NCBI RefSeq assembly: GCF_019649055.1
Contig: NW_026570223.1
Span: 2,852,001-2,916,000, forward strand
Source of the DNA: Paramacrobiotus metropolitanus
Lineage: Eukaryota; Tardigrada; Eutardigrada; Parachela; Macrobiotidae
Length of the DNA: 64,000 nt
Direction of reading: 5' to 3'
Below are positions 26,496 through 39,073 of this stretch, one piece after another (the first letter of the stretch is position 1; every line of letters begins with the position of its first letter). The notes beneath the pieces are model-generated. The model was not told the DNA's origin, ran no database searches, and was given only the letters and a program-made list of their open reading frames with translations. The position numbers and the translations under genes were made by a program.

Positions 26496-29400
26496 ATGAA
26501 CATTTGGATGTTCCGCTTAATACACCTAGTTAGCGTTGGATTATTATACCTGTTGCGTTATACCGCTGATGCTGCATCTCTCTCTTTAGCATTGGTAAGT
26601 TTTTGGTATCTTAGTTAACCAGCACCGGAAATATGGACAATCAGGCTTCGTGCTAATAATAGATACATCTGGTTAAATGAAGAATAACCGAACGTAAATC
26701 AGCCATTGCAAAAGGATTGCATTGCCATTCACTTCTGAGCGTCATCTGAGTAAATTTACCGTTCATTAGTTGACCTATTACGTATGTAGCAAGACAACGT
26801 AATATTTGCTCGGTCGGAGATCTCATCGATATCACCGAGGTTTATGAGGTTTCCCTACAATAAACGTACGACAAGACACAACAGAGTTCAAAATGCAGTT
26901 AAGGTTTTTGGATGACGATTTGCGCTAAAGAAGCCTTCCGCACATTACTTAAGCGCTCTTCGTCGCTCATATCTTTATACCTGACAGAACGTTGCTGCTG
27001 TTTGTTGTTTAGAAAACGAATATTGGCTGCACTGTGGGAAGACACTGCATTAAATTGGCTGATCGGGAAGACATTGTTATAACTTGCCGTAACGAAGAAC
27101 ATGTAGTATTGTTGAACCATAATTGTTTCTTTTCAAAGCAAAAATAGACGCCAAATTTTCCCTGCAGAGCACTGAAGTCTTGGGTGCCTTTACAATAGTG
27201 CGGTGATAAACTCTGTTAAGTCGTTTATGATGAGACGCTATTAGTTTATAATCGATTAATCCCGTCCAATTACAGACCTTGTATTAAAAAATAATCGGTT
27301 ATGCGGTTAATAATAGCCTTATGCGGTTCGTTTCAACGGTCACGCCCGGTCAAGTTTCTGCCATTGTCGGTATTCATGCTGCACGTGCTGAACAATACAC
27401 GCAGGTTTTAAATGGTATAGTATCATTTTGGACCATTGTTTACATCATGCCGGTATTACGTAACGCAGTTTTGCCTGAGTATATACAGTACGTACAAAAT
27501 TGCCTAACCGTTACTAATTGTGCTAATAAGTTACGTCGGTGTTTTGCTTGTAGAAATATTTGCAACGCTTTGGATACATCGACCATGATACAAATGGTGG
27601 ACTGGCCGCCCAAGTGTATCGGGAAGATTTCATTGCGGCTATTCGGGTCTTTCAGCGTTTCAGTGGTTTGCACGTTACCGGTAAGATACACTATGAATTA
27701 GTAAGATGTTAGTTCAGTTAATTCAGCCGAAGTTCCGGTTGCAAGATCATTTTTTGTGAGCCATGAAAAACTACAAATTGTGGCCGCATAACTGCAGATA
27801 TTCAGCGCGCTCACAGTGTGCAAGGCATATGTCCACAGTCCAGTATCGACCATTACTGAGCGAAAAAAACCAGTAGTGGAACGGAAATACGGCAACTGTA
27901 GAAAAGCTGTGATGTTCACAATGCAGAGGCAATGTACCGTTATTGACTAAGTGACTGGCTCTTCAACTCTTAATTGGGCTGGGTACTTCTGTCTTTGACC
28001 ATCCACGGCGCGCACACAAGATGTTATCCCTGCGAGCAGCCGGCGGCGCACTTGCTTGACTTCGGTGACGACATTCCAAGGTCAAGATTGTATGTCATCT
28101 TCTTTGTCGGCTGTGTTTGCTGGACAAATAACATAACATCAATATTATAATTCCGGTCCGTTGCCATTTCGTAACTCAGCTGGCTTCTTTGTATCCAACA
28201 CTATCCATAGAAATGTGGTTGTAATTTTGGTTCAGATTATGCATACCAACCGGAATTGTCCGTCATAACCTGCATTAAATGCACTCGCCAGTTGGCTGTT
28301 TGAATAGTCGCCCAAAAAAACAATTCGTATAACTGTTCTCAGACAAAACAAAATTGTCATGGCTTACTTGTACTTCAGTTTTGAATTACGTCATTCTACC
28401 TTTTTCCCACTGCAACGAAAACACAGAAAGAAAATGGTAAAACCGCAATAATGAGTTAGCGGCAGGCGGTCGAACACATTTATTGTTAAGAGATACGTGA
28501 CGGATGTGTATCCTAACAGTTTTATGCAAACGACATTGTTATGGCATCGGCATTTATAATGTTGCGCTTAACAAATGATTTTTGTAATAAAATATATAAA
28601 TACAAATACTATAGAATAAATTCACCGAAAATTTAATGTAGTATTTAATGTAGTAGTAGTAATTTAATTTAATGTAGTACAGTCGAGATTTGTGTATACA
28701 GGTAGAATGGACGGACAGACACTCAAACGGATGAGGACTCCACGCTGCGGAAATCCTGACCCGGTGCATAAGGGTTTCGGTTCAAGAGCGTTTATACTCC
28801 AAGGTGCGCAATGTGCATATTGTTTATTAACAACTAGTACATCATCCATTACTGCCTACAGTAAGCCGCAAATAAATGTATAACCTGCTCTATATTTCCG
28901 TATGCATTTCCGATACAGGTAGTAAATGGGATAAACTGGATCTCACATTTAAGATTGGCCAATATTCAAGGACGCTGAGTAGGAAAGCGGTAGATGAAAT
29001 TATTGGGAAGGCTTTTGCAGTACGTTCCTTCGAATTCTGTAACTGTGCGTGTGTTTTACTAAAGTCTGCCAATAAGTAAGCATTTTCATCCTGGATTTTT
29101 AGTACTGGTCAAAGCCGTCCGGTTTGACTTTTACACAAGTGGACAGCGGGCCTGCCGACATTGTAATATTGTTTGCACGCGGAGAGCACGGCGATTTAAG
29201 CCCCTTTGATGGACCTCAAGGCGTAAGCTATATTTGGAAAAAATATTGATAGCAGTGATTTGCATATGCATCCAAATAGGTGCTGGCACATGCATTTTTT
29301 CCTGATTTCGGAGGGGACACCCATTTTGACGATTCCGAACGGTGGACACAGAGCGCCCGGAACGGTGTGAATCTACTGCAAGTAGCGGTGCACGAACTGG

Positions 29401-31557
29401 GCCACGCCCTCGGCCTGGACCATTCGGATGTGGCCGCAGCTGTGATGGCGCCGTTCTACGATGGCTTTAATCCGAAATTCGAGCTGCACTCCGACGACAT
29501 AGCGGCGATCCGGCGATTGTATCCGCTTCGCGAAGGCACAACCGGCGCCACGGAATCCTCATCCGAAACCGATGACCTTAGCACACCACCGGCGTTCACC
29601 CTCCCGTCGACACGACATCCGTTCCGAACGCGATTCACCACGGTGCGGCCAACTACATCAACTCTGACCTCGGATACGGATGCGGTGCCCCTGGATCCCG
29701 ATAACGAATCGGTCTTCACGGCACCGCCGCCCAGCACGACCACCCGCTTGCCGCCGGTGTACACGACAAAAAGCTGGATCTGGCCCAGCCGAGAGACGGC
29801 CACCCGAGCAACCACAACTGCCACGACGGCGGTATATTTTGAGGGTATGGATCACGAAATGCTGGATGATGCTGAGATGAGCACCAGCACACTTCCGGTA
29901 ACGACCACCACAACGACACAGTCGACGACAACACCAACGACAACGGAGCGGTCAACAACGACACCCGCTAAACCGAAATTCATTACCACAAATCCCCCGC
30001 CCACTCGACGCCCCACCGTATTAACGACGGCCAGAGTAAATGCCACTGTGACGAGCAGCCACAACGCGACATCATCCGATCAGCCAGCCGCACCGGATCT
30101 CTGTGATCCGCATTTCGTAATCGATGCGACCACCACATACGAGGGAGTTGGATACATGTTTAGCGGTAAGCCACCAAGACTACAGTGGCTATCCGTCTCA
30201 TAAGGATAATCCTCTATTAAATAGCATCCTCGGTGTATGTAAATAGGGGATTACTACTGGACAATCAGTGCCATGGGTGAGGTGCTGCTTCCGGGTCGGC
30301 GGATAGCGGCGGATTGGGGCGGTCTGCCGGGTAAATTAGACGCGGCGCTCACGCCGTCATGGGCTGGCGGACGGACGTACTTCTTTAAGGTGCGCGCATT
30401 TCCGTATAAGAGAGATTGATTGCCGGTATAATCTAATTAAATGAGACTGAGCTGATTATCGGCATGTGCCGCGTCGAGTCTTGGCTCAACACACTTCAGT
30501 ATAAATTTATATAGGGTTCGTGGTACTGGCGCGTACAAGACCGGAAAATTGATTCCGGCTATCCTAAACTGATTCGCGCCAGCTGGGGAGGCGTGCCTGA
30601 CGATCTCGATGCGGCGTTTCAGTGGGGGAAAAATTCGCGGACCTACTTTGTCAAAGGTATGAGAAAACTTAATTTGTGTATCGCATGCCTGTACTATCCT
30701 AATGGACTGACCAATGTTTTGGACACTTGTATACGGTATGTATGTAACCCGGTTACTTACATTCAGGGAACCAAATCTGGTCGTTCGATCGAACCAAACT
30801 GCCACCTGTTCGCGGACCTAAACCGCTTCCAGTCGACCGTGGCTTCCCGCAGCACATTGACGCGGCGTTCCGCTCATCCAACGGACGCACTTACTTGTTC
30901 AGTAAAGACAAATACTACGCTATGAGCACATGGAGTTTCTTAGTAAGCACTCGAAATTATCACTTAACATTTGTTTTGTAGGTAGCGAAACAGTTGCATT
31001 AATAATTAAAACCAGATAGTTCAAATTAGGCAAGCTGGTACAAACAGATTTTTTTATTAGGCGTATGCAGTATCGACATGCAGCTTCGATTATTTATATA
31101 ATCATTGTACTACAAAATAATTTCGTAGGATTTCCCATAAATACTAAACGCATGGCTTTTGAAAAACATTTTGATTGCTGAGAAGCGCAAATCGTAAGGC
31201 ACTGATTTCAAACTAATTGTAAGGTCATGTCCGGGAACAAATTTGACTCGTTCATTTAACAAAACGAAATCCGTCGAACTATATGTATGTGCCCATAAAT
31301 TCAATGCGTGAACGTTGCAAAATACATTCTAGTAAATAAGTGGCATCGTTTACTGCGTCAGAAACTGTGGTTTGACTTAGGTGAGCCGGTACTATCCTCA
31401 ACCAACAGCACCGCGGTGGTTTGGATGCGGATCGTTATCAGAAGAACCGAAAGACCACCTGCTGTATGATCCACAGAGGGAGGACATCGAATCCCAAAAG
31501 AATTCTACATTTGCTCAGTTGAACACATTGAAATTGTCTATGTATCCTATGCCTTGA
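26496..31557 (+). CDS. Matrix metalloproteinase A (matrixin, M10A) with Thr-rich linker and hemopexin domain
   Basis: Ten exons in phase: 26496-26594, 27554-27680, 28702-28803, 28919-29019, 29103-29222, 29280-30165, 30247-30389, 30515-30656, 30767-30942 and 31381-31557 (690 residues). Order: signal peptide ([18 protein letters not shown]), propeptide with peptidoglycan-binding-like fold ([10 protein letters not shown]), cysteine switch TPRCGNPD, catalytic domain with zinc motif [11 protein letters not shown] near residue 222 and Met-turn VMAPFY, a roughly 190-residue Thr/Pro-rich mucin-like linker, then four hemopexin blades from [10 protein letters not shown] to WFGC. Such secreted proteases cut extracellular matrix; the switch Cys keeps the zymogen latent. 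No Arg-x-Lys/Arg-Arg furin site is visible between switch and catalytic domain, unlike its neighbour MMP B. An alternative start is the ATG at 26508. The signal exon lies 960 bases before the next. Confidence 0.92.
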
Positions 31558-31622
31558 ATTCCGCCACAAACAATCTTCTACTGCAGTTTTGTAACATCCT
31601 TTTTCTCGATGATTGCCTAAAC

Positions 31623-31628
31623 AATAAA
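31623..31628 (+). terminator. Poly(A) signal AATAAA of MMP A
   Basis: Perfect hexamer 66 bases after the TGA stop at 31555-31557 and before the start of MMP B at 31987. Confidence 0.6.
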
Positions 31629-31986
31629 TTATGCTGGCATGAACAGACGGAAAACAAGATGTGATGCGGAACACAGTTTACAAAAGATTGAGTTTCCTCT
31701 GACGATGTTTGCTAAACTTAAACTGTTAACTTGCATCCATTCTGTTGTGAATAATGTGTGAATACACGTCGTACGATTCATGTTGGCGTTAAGTCGGTTC
31801 TGTTCGTTTATATGTAGGTGAACATAATTTGCACGACAGCCATTTTGGCAGAGTAAAGTAATAAATTTTCAAATCGATTGTGTTGAGGGGTCAAAGTAGT
31901 CCCGCTGCTTTATGGAACCAACATGTTTTGAGGATTTTGTGTACTGTAGGTCACATAATATTATACGTCCATAATAACTTTAAACA

Positions 31987-34900
31987 ATGGCTGGTTTGGC
32001 ACGCTTTTGCGCATTGTGGATTATACTTTTGGTATTGCCTGGATTTATTAGAGCGGACGATATTGCCAGTGCGAAAAATTATTTGAAAAAATACGGATAT
32101 ATAGATATCGCGTCAAGTCGCAGCGCCAATCAAGTGACCTTTGATTCGGCAGTAAAACGATTCCAGGATTTTGCTGGACTACCGGCTACAGGTAATTCAG
32201 TATAGCATGCATTGTTATTACTTTATCCGGTACATTATTTTACCATTTTAAGCAGAACGTAACTATACAGTTTGCGTGGTTAGATTCATTTTTTTTAAAT
32301 AATAAATATTCATTAGGTATACTGGATGCAAATACTTTAGCCAAAATGGCCCAACCACGATGTGGCGTAAAAGATGTAGTGCCAACCCCTCGTGTTCTCC
32401 TTCGTCGCTTTCGTCGGCAGTTACCTGGCCTGGATTTTGGAAAATGGGAGAACAATCACCTGACATACCGTGTCATTCATCATCCGACTAGCATGACGAA
32501 AGACTTAACTGATAAGGAGATCCAGCGGGCATTTCGCATGTGGACGGATGTGGCCAACTTGACAATCACCCAAGTGGATGAGCGTACCTTAAACGCCGAC
32601 ATGGACGTTATGTTTGTACAGGGCGATCACGGTATATACTTGCAGTTTATTGGTTATTTAAGTTAAGTTATATTATGAAATTGTGCTTTTCTAGGTGACC
32701 ATGAGCCGTTCGACGGGCCACGCGGAATGTTGGGTCACGCATTTTTTCCTCCTGTAAGAAATTTTGCAAGCGTAATAAGAGAAAAAAAATTTTCCTGGCA
32801 TTTCTTTAGGTTTAAGCACTCGTAATAATTTCGTTCTGTTAGCGTGCTCAGAACTTTAACAACTCTGTCGGTGATCAAGTATTGTCCACTCCATATTGTT
32901 AGTTTGGAGGAAATACCCACTTTGACGACGCCGAAGACTGGACTTCCAACCGTACGGATGGAGTCAACCTGTTTCAAGTGGCCACACATGAATTCGGCCA
33001 CGCCTTGGGCCTTGGCCATTCGAAAAATCAGCAAGCTTTAATGGCACCCTTTTATCAACCCTTTTCAGACAGTTTTTCCCTGCAAAACGAAGACGTTTTG
33101 CAAATTCGGCGCTTATACGGAGAGCGCACGCTGGCCGCCGATGACGTCCTCCCGGAAAATTATAAAGGGCCTATGTTGAGTTCACCTTTGGCCACGACAG
33201 CGCCACCGGAAGTTGTTGGCACTTTTCCCAAACCAACCGAACAACCCCAAACTACCGTCACCGAAACCACTACCAACGGTACCAGCGTGAAGCCGCAAAC
33301 GCGGTGGTTTTTTGAAGGTAGTCCGACGGTCCCGTACTACCCAGGGGGCGGTACTTACGGATACAGCAGCTATACATACCCCGCGACTTACGACTACGGA
33401 TATTACTCGCATCCGCCCAATTACTATCCATACGCACCGGATTATGGCTACAACTATCCCGGGTATCCGTCGTATTATACTTATCCTCCCGCACAGGTGC
33501 CGCTATATCCAGTTTACCCCTCCTACCAGACGACCACATCAGCTCCGGACACGACCAAAAGTCCCGTGATAATTTATCTATCGCCATCGCCATCTCCGGT
33601 GTATCCACCTTATGTTATCTTATCGCCATCCCCCGCTCCGGCGCCGGCACCAACCCCAGCACCGACACCGGCACCGACTACCCCGCCTCCAACTACCACG
33701 ACGACGACCACCACTACCACCCGGCCGCCAACGACGGCGCCGGCACCGCCAGCAACTTTCATCTATTTCCCCGGCTCCGGTTACGGGAATTTCGGGCAAT
33801 ATGTAGCCGGTTATCCGGTGGCGGGTGGTTACGGTGGGATTAACGTTGTGGCAGGCGTCCCGAACGGCGTGACAAGCGGCACAACGGTGGTGACCGGTGT
33901 CCCCGTAGGCGCGACCACCGTGGTGCAAGGTGTCCCAGCGGGCGCGGTTATCCAGGGTACACCCACCGGTGTTATCCAAGCCACGCCGGGAGCGACAATT
34001 ATACAAGGCACACCCAGCGGAATTGTCCAGGCGACACCGGCGGGCACCATCATCCAGGGCACGCCTAGCGGTAACGTTCAAGTGACGCCAGGGGGGACGA
34101 TCGTGCAAGGCACACCGCTCGCACAGACGACAGCCGGGCAGCTGATCCAGGGTCTGCCGTCCATCCCGGTGTTCCGGGGGCCGGGATCCACTGTGCCGAT
34201 GTCCATGCAGATAACGATCCCGCCCAAGAGCATTGGTATCGAGGATCCCAACGGTGTCATGGGCAGGCAGACGGATATGAGCAGTTTACCGGCGTCCGCA
34301 TCGGAAGATGCTGCCCATGTGAAATTCGATGACGATGACAGTCAGAATCACTTGACCGAAGATCCGTCGGCCGACAGTGAAGTCAACACACGTGCTGATT
34401 TATGCGGTATTGATACACCCGATGCCGTCGTGGCGGTTGGGCATGGCAATACTCTTATTTTCAAAGGTGCGACTAATTGCGTTAATTGGTACTAATTTTA
34501 AAAACATAATTACTAAGCAATACTGCAAGGAATTCGAGATTTGTGCTACAGGACTCCACTAGCTCGCTTTCGTGAACATAAATCCTCAAGCCACCGCTAA
34601 AAATAAACCGATTTTCTAAAAACGTTTGGAAGCCTGATACTATCTTTGACTTTTATAAATTACAACAATGATCCTAATTTATAAGTCTGACCGTCTATGT
34701 TTATCTGTTATCGTAGAATAGGTAAGAATACCGTATACAGTAGGCTTACAATTAATGTTGCAGCAACAGGTACTTACAAGTCAGTAGCAACTTACTGTAC
34801 ATTAACTCATTCATCATCACCATAACTGTACATCACCATCATCAAAAATAATTTTGATTATTTAGGTCCATTTTATTGGGTGATGGACAAGACGTGGATG

Positions 34901-35437
34901 CCCGGTCCCCAACGTCCAGTGAGAGAACTATCTCCATCGCTGGACCACGTCGACGCGGCATACTACAAACCCAACCCGGAACAGACAAGCTACATGCTAC
35001 TTTTTTCCGGTACATCGTATTACAAATTCGAAGTGAAGGGTAACGAGTTGCATCCAGTGCCGGGCTATCCCAAGCTGATTTCCCAAGGTTTTCCCGGCAT
35101 GCCGGATTTGCCGATTGACGAAGTCATTAAAAGAGGCGCTCAACTGTGGTTTTTCCGCAATCAGGAGGTGACCATCTATAGTCCAGAGAAGTTTCCGCCC
35201 ATCGATCCCGCAACCGGTTTTCTGAAGATCAGCGATCTGGATGGTTTCCCCGAGCGGGTGACAGCGTCCGTCGTTGATGAAGATGAGCAGCGGGGATCGT
35301 TTGTGTTTCACAATCGCGCGGCCTACAGATTGTCCAGAACAGACAGTAATGTTAAATTACGCGCAAGCGCAAGGCGGTTCCCAAGAACGGTGAAAGAGTG
35401 GCTAAAGTGTGCGCATTTTAAGCGCTGGCGTTTTTAG
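31987..35437 (+). CDS. Matrix metalloproteinase B with long Tyr-rich and repeat-bearing linker
   Basis: Five exons in phase: 31987-32191, 32317-32631, 32695-32753, 32903-34466 and 34866-35437 (904 residues). Signal peptide MAGLARFCALWIILLVLPGF, propeptide (KNYLKKYGYID), cysteine switch QPRCGVKD, then LLRRFRRQ, a furin-type RFRR site that should allow activation inside the secretory pathway. The zinc motif is HEFGHALGLGH near residue 223 with Met-turn LMAPFY. A linker of over 400 residues follows: Tyr/Pro-rich (YPATYDYGYYSHPPNYYP), then (AP)n/(PT)n and a Thr run, then a tandem Gly-Thr-Pro repeat (33854-34117). The end is a divergent hemopexin domain (DLCGID to WLKC). Only 430 bases separate it from MMP A: a tandem pair. 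It has far fewer introns in the C-terminal half than MMP A. Confidence 0.92.
33854..34117 (+). repeat. Coding tandem repeat (Gln-Gly-Thr-Pro type) in MMP B linker
   Basis: About 88 codons made of degenerate units of 9-10 residues, for example TTVVQGVPAG, VIQGTPTG, VIQATPG, TIIQGTPSG, IVQATPAG, TIIQGTPSG, NVQVTPGG and TIVQGTP. The alternating beta-branched pair, Gln, small residue, Thr/Val-Pro and Gly turn is regular enough to suggest a repeated beta-turn or solenoid-like stem. DNA identity between units is only moderate, so expansion is not recent. Confidence 0.85.
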
Positions 35438-35521
35438 CTACAAAAACTTAGCTGTTTTTCTATATACAAGGTATATCTTTGTAGATTAATTCAGCAACAT
35501 TTTGTAATATCTCTATTACTT

Positions 35522-35527
35522 AATAAA
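35522..35527 (+). terminator. Poly(A) signal AATAAA of MMP B
   Basis: Perfect hexamer about 85 bases after the MMP B stop codon. Confidence 0.6.
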
Positions 35528-36036
35528 CTTTGCGATGGTATAATTATTATTGTTGCAGTCGATTGCGAATGCAGTATGCATGTCCGATTCAACAGGTTTT
35601 TATACACGATGATGAATGATGCATCATATTCAAGGGCATTTACCAACCACAAAACCGCAAGTATTTTACAAGAGTCTATAAAACTGAATTGCGAGCTACG
35701 CGGAACTTTCCATATTCTACTGTTTAATGTTACAGTTTACTACGCCCATTTTTGGCAGTGCGAAGCATATACGCAAAGCAAGCATGCATCGTAAGCAGCT
35801 AAAAAAACTGGTATTTACTAAAATAATAATTATTTTCATTTGTTTTTATTTTCCTTCTGTTTTCTGCTCATAGCTCAATTCCAGGCAAGTGAATTTTCCA
35901 TAGGCTTTTTGTCGTCACGTGCATCAACATCACAGCTATGTCAAAGTCAGTTTTTATCAAGTCAATATAAAAAATCAAAGGCGTACTATAAATGCTGCCA
36001 TAGATTAGTCACTAGTGCACAACCATTCAGTACTAT

Positions 36037-37052
36037 TTACTGAATCTTGACATTGATCTCTCCGCACAAAAGAACCAGGCTGTTATCACCAATAAGCTGC
36101 ACTTGCAGAGGGAATGGAATAAAGATCTGCAAAACGACAACATCATTTGCACCATAAACCTGACAACGTGCTCCGCATTCACCCTTCACCCATACTCAAA
36201 TCAAAATCAATTAGAAACTGATCCGAAAACTCACCGGAGGAACGTCTTGCGGAACCTGCACCTGCTCGGTGGGTTCGTATTTGGTTCCGGGCGTCAAAGG
36301 GCATTTAGTGTTGGGCAGCTCACAGGCATCCGGCTGGGGCAGCGCCAAGGGGATAGTCTCACCGAAAATGACGGCGGAGGCTTGGAAGGTGGCGTTAGCC
36401 GATTTCACCTGTTAAAAACTATGCGTATACAACACTGATAACACGCAGCTGTAATGTCCACTGATAATAATTGTAGAAAAACGGGCATACAGCCATATAA
36501 ATCCATACATGCCTGGCTCAAACAAATACTTAATACTGCTGTAAACGGTAAACCTCATACGATATTACGATATCTGTAGGCCTGATCTGACTGTACTGAA
36601 AACAGATACTGCTGGACATGCAACAGTTGGTGACGTACCGAGGCCTGGAAATCAACCTCCACGGATACGGTATCACCGCGCTTGAACGTGCACGGTTCCT
36701 TATCGCAGGGAGTAATGATTACTTGCTGAATTTGACCACCCTTCGAGCCTAAGTTAAACAGCGAAAACGGATTAACGGAATCAAGTAAGTACAACGAACA
36801 CCATGTGGCAATGAACTGTCCACGAAAAACTTCGTGCAATGATCGTATGTACTCGTGACAACCACATAAGCTGAAACTGTTCCGAACTTTTTAACAACAA
36901 ATACTTATTAGCGTGCGGCTGAATATGTTTTGCAAAAAAGTAAAAATTTGCTTCTATTAACTTCTCCTTCACTAACCACAGTCCTTAAAGTGGACGCTCT
37001 TCCCGTAGACCGACGCCAGGCAAACCGCAGCAATAAGGAGCAGGACCTTCAT
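36037..37052 (-). CDS. NPC2-like secreted sterol/lipid-binding protein (ML domain)
   Basis: Four exons in phase: 37052-36977, 36748-36639, 36408-36235 and 36126-36037 (149 residues, the usual NPC2 length). Signal peptide MKVLLLIAAVCLASVYG, then KDCGSKGGQIQQVIITPC, EPCTFKRGD, DACELPNTKCPL and a C-terminal VLLCGEINVKIQ, giving the six cysteines expected for the three NPC2 disulphides. NPC2 carries cholesterol in the lysosome lumen and hands it to NPC1; arthropod relatives also act as general lipid or semiochemical carriers (family knowledge). The gene sits convergently with MMP B. A TATA box lies about 100 bases upstream, and an AATAAA on the minus strand at 35850-35845 could end the transcript. 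Confidence 0.93.
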
Positions 37053-37154
37053 TTTCGTACCGATTCACGTGATAACTGAAACTTCTAACGTTCCACAACA
37101 CAGCAATCTGATTTAGAGTCCTCCTGTACAGCAGCGCTTGTGCAGTTCGTGCAG

Positions 37155-37161
37155 TTTTATA
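37155..37161 (-). promoter_or_regulatory. TATA box of the NPC2-like gene
   Basis: The minus strand reads CCGTATAAAACTGC, a consensus TATA box, 103 bases upstream of the start codon at 37052. With the usual 30-base spacing, transcription would begin near 37125. Confidence 0.6.
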
Positions 37162-39073
37162 CGGCTCGCCTGATCAAGTCAGCGACTCCTAGGCATGTAC
37201 TGTGGCTGGAGATTCGAATGTTGCACGCAACTGAACGATAACAAAAGAGTTTGTCAAAACAGCCGATAAGCATATCGCAAGATTCGTCGTCTTTATCAAG
37301 CACACTCAAACCACTATTATGCTCACAGCAATGTACAGAGCTGTAGATAATGGGATAGAGTTATCCAAGCTTCTGCTTCTGAAAGAAATCCTCTAACCCA
37401 TGTCGACAAGTTATGTAAAAGCAAAAAGACAACTATAATTAGTATTAAACCCAGACAAAACTAATCATTGTCCACAGGAAAACAAAAATCTGTTTCTATA
37501 CTCAAAATCTATCGCCTTCTACAGTACATGTTTGTCAATAGAGTATAAACTATAAAGTAATAATTATTTCTGCAGTGTGTTTGCGCACAGAATACCGATG
37601 CATGCCAACTGTGCATTCTGTGCATACTGTAATTGTACTATTTCTACATAACGGCCACGGGCCACTATGACTCGAAAATAGTGTTAACGTCAAGTCCAGT
37701 TTCCAAGAGCTAATCAATTAATGTTTTTCAAATATTAATGTCAATATGAAACATTAGTGTTATCAATAACAAATTTCTGTTAACATTTCTGTTAACATTT
37801 GCATTTCATTTGTCGCCACGCACAAAGCACGCGCGTGTATTTTATAATCACGTAGCGTGTAATAACACCAGTCACCAAATATATATACTTCTACTAATTA
37901 TGTAGAAGATAAAAAATTTGTATCTGTACTTTATTATTATTCACAAGGTTTTGCTATCTGCAACCGTAAAAAAGCGTTATTCAGTATGAAAATTACGGAT
38001 AGCACACCGCTCAAGAAGCTCCTTTTACTCTGCAGTTAGCCCTCGTCAGAAGACTGCTCGTTAATTAGATCGTTGGTTGGTAGAAATACGTTTAGAACAC
38101 GAATAGCTTATGGTTCGTTTAATATTAATCATCGTTACGATAAAAGCCTAAATTAATAATTTAAGAATATTGTAAGGTCCACTGCCGTTTTGAATAACAA
38201 AATATTAAAGATTCCCGTGACACTGCAAATTCCCGATAAGGACACCCGGCTTTCTTCCACCTTCTGTTATCTTCTAGATTTGTTTGCTACATTTACGAGG
38301 TTTCACATTCTAGACAATTTACGTCATGATGCCGGGCATCAATCAGTTCAAAATTCGCTTCTTTAATAACGACTTTTCTCTATCAACAAGACATTTGTAC
38401 ATATTTTCGACGACTATCCAGTAGCCATCACATAAAAACGTTACAAATAAATAAAAGTCTTCAAATGCAGAACAGGACTGTGCACATCTCTGCGACATTG
38501 CTGCACAAAAACTCCCGGTTAACCACAGAAAGTTAATTTATGTCAAAACAACGAAGTTAAAATTATGTATAAAATATCAATTGGTCCAGACCCGCGGACG
38601 GCAATGAGCGCGCCAGATTCAAGTACACATAGTGACCAGCAAATTAGCTGCCATTAATCGGCCTACTATGACAGATGCCTATTAAAGGAAGAAATTAAAC
38701 TCAGCAAACGGCAACACAACAAAGTTTGGTGTAGAATCAAAGGAACAAAAGTAAAAAAATTTAAAAGCAGGGATCCAGCCGCAGAAACGATGTGTCAGCC
38801 GGCCAACCATCAAGCAACAACTGTACAGGCTACGAAAAACTACAGCACACCGTGAACGGACAACCAGTTCCCCAAGTTAACGATCAAACAGCAGACGAAC
38901 GGTCAGAATTCCAAATAAGCCCCGGGATTGTGGGGAGAGATGTACAAAACTTTGGTAAAGATTAATTGTGGCAAAGGAGTATCAAAAAACGGACGGAGAA
39001 CATTCACACAAACATGGAGAACAATCATAACGACACGCCAAACACCACGACGCGATATTTCATATCAGCCGGG
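37162..39073. other. Intergenic, AT-rich
   Basis: Upstream region of the NPC2-like gene and 3' flank of the RasGAP gene. No gene or repeat recognised. Confidence 0.5.

Noticed and set aside
26899-27120. 73-codon minus frame ([15 protein letters not shown]...) within intron 1 of MMP A
   Set aside because: The [16 protein letters not shown] end looks protein-like, but there is no promoter, partner exon or family match; a nested gene cannot be supported.
33620-34108. 162-codon minus-strand frame, Arg/Cys-rich
   Set aside because: Antisense shadow of the GC-rich repeat and Pro/Thr linker of MMP B.
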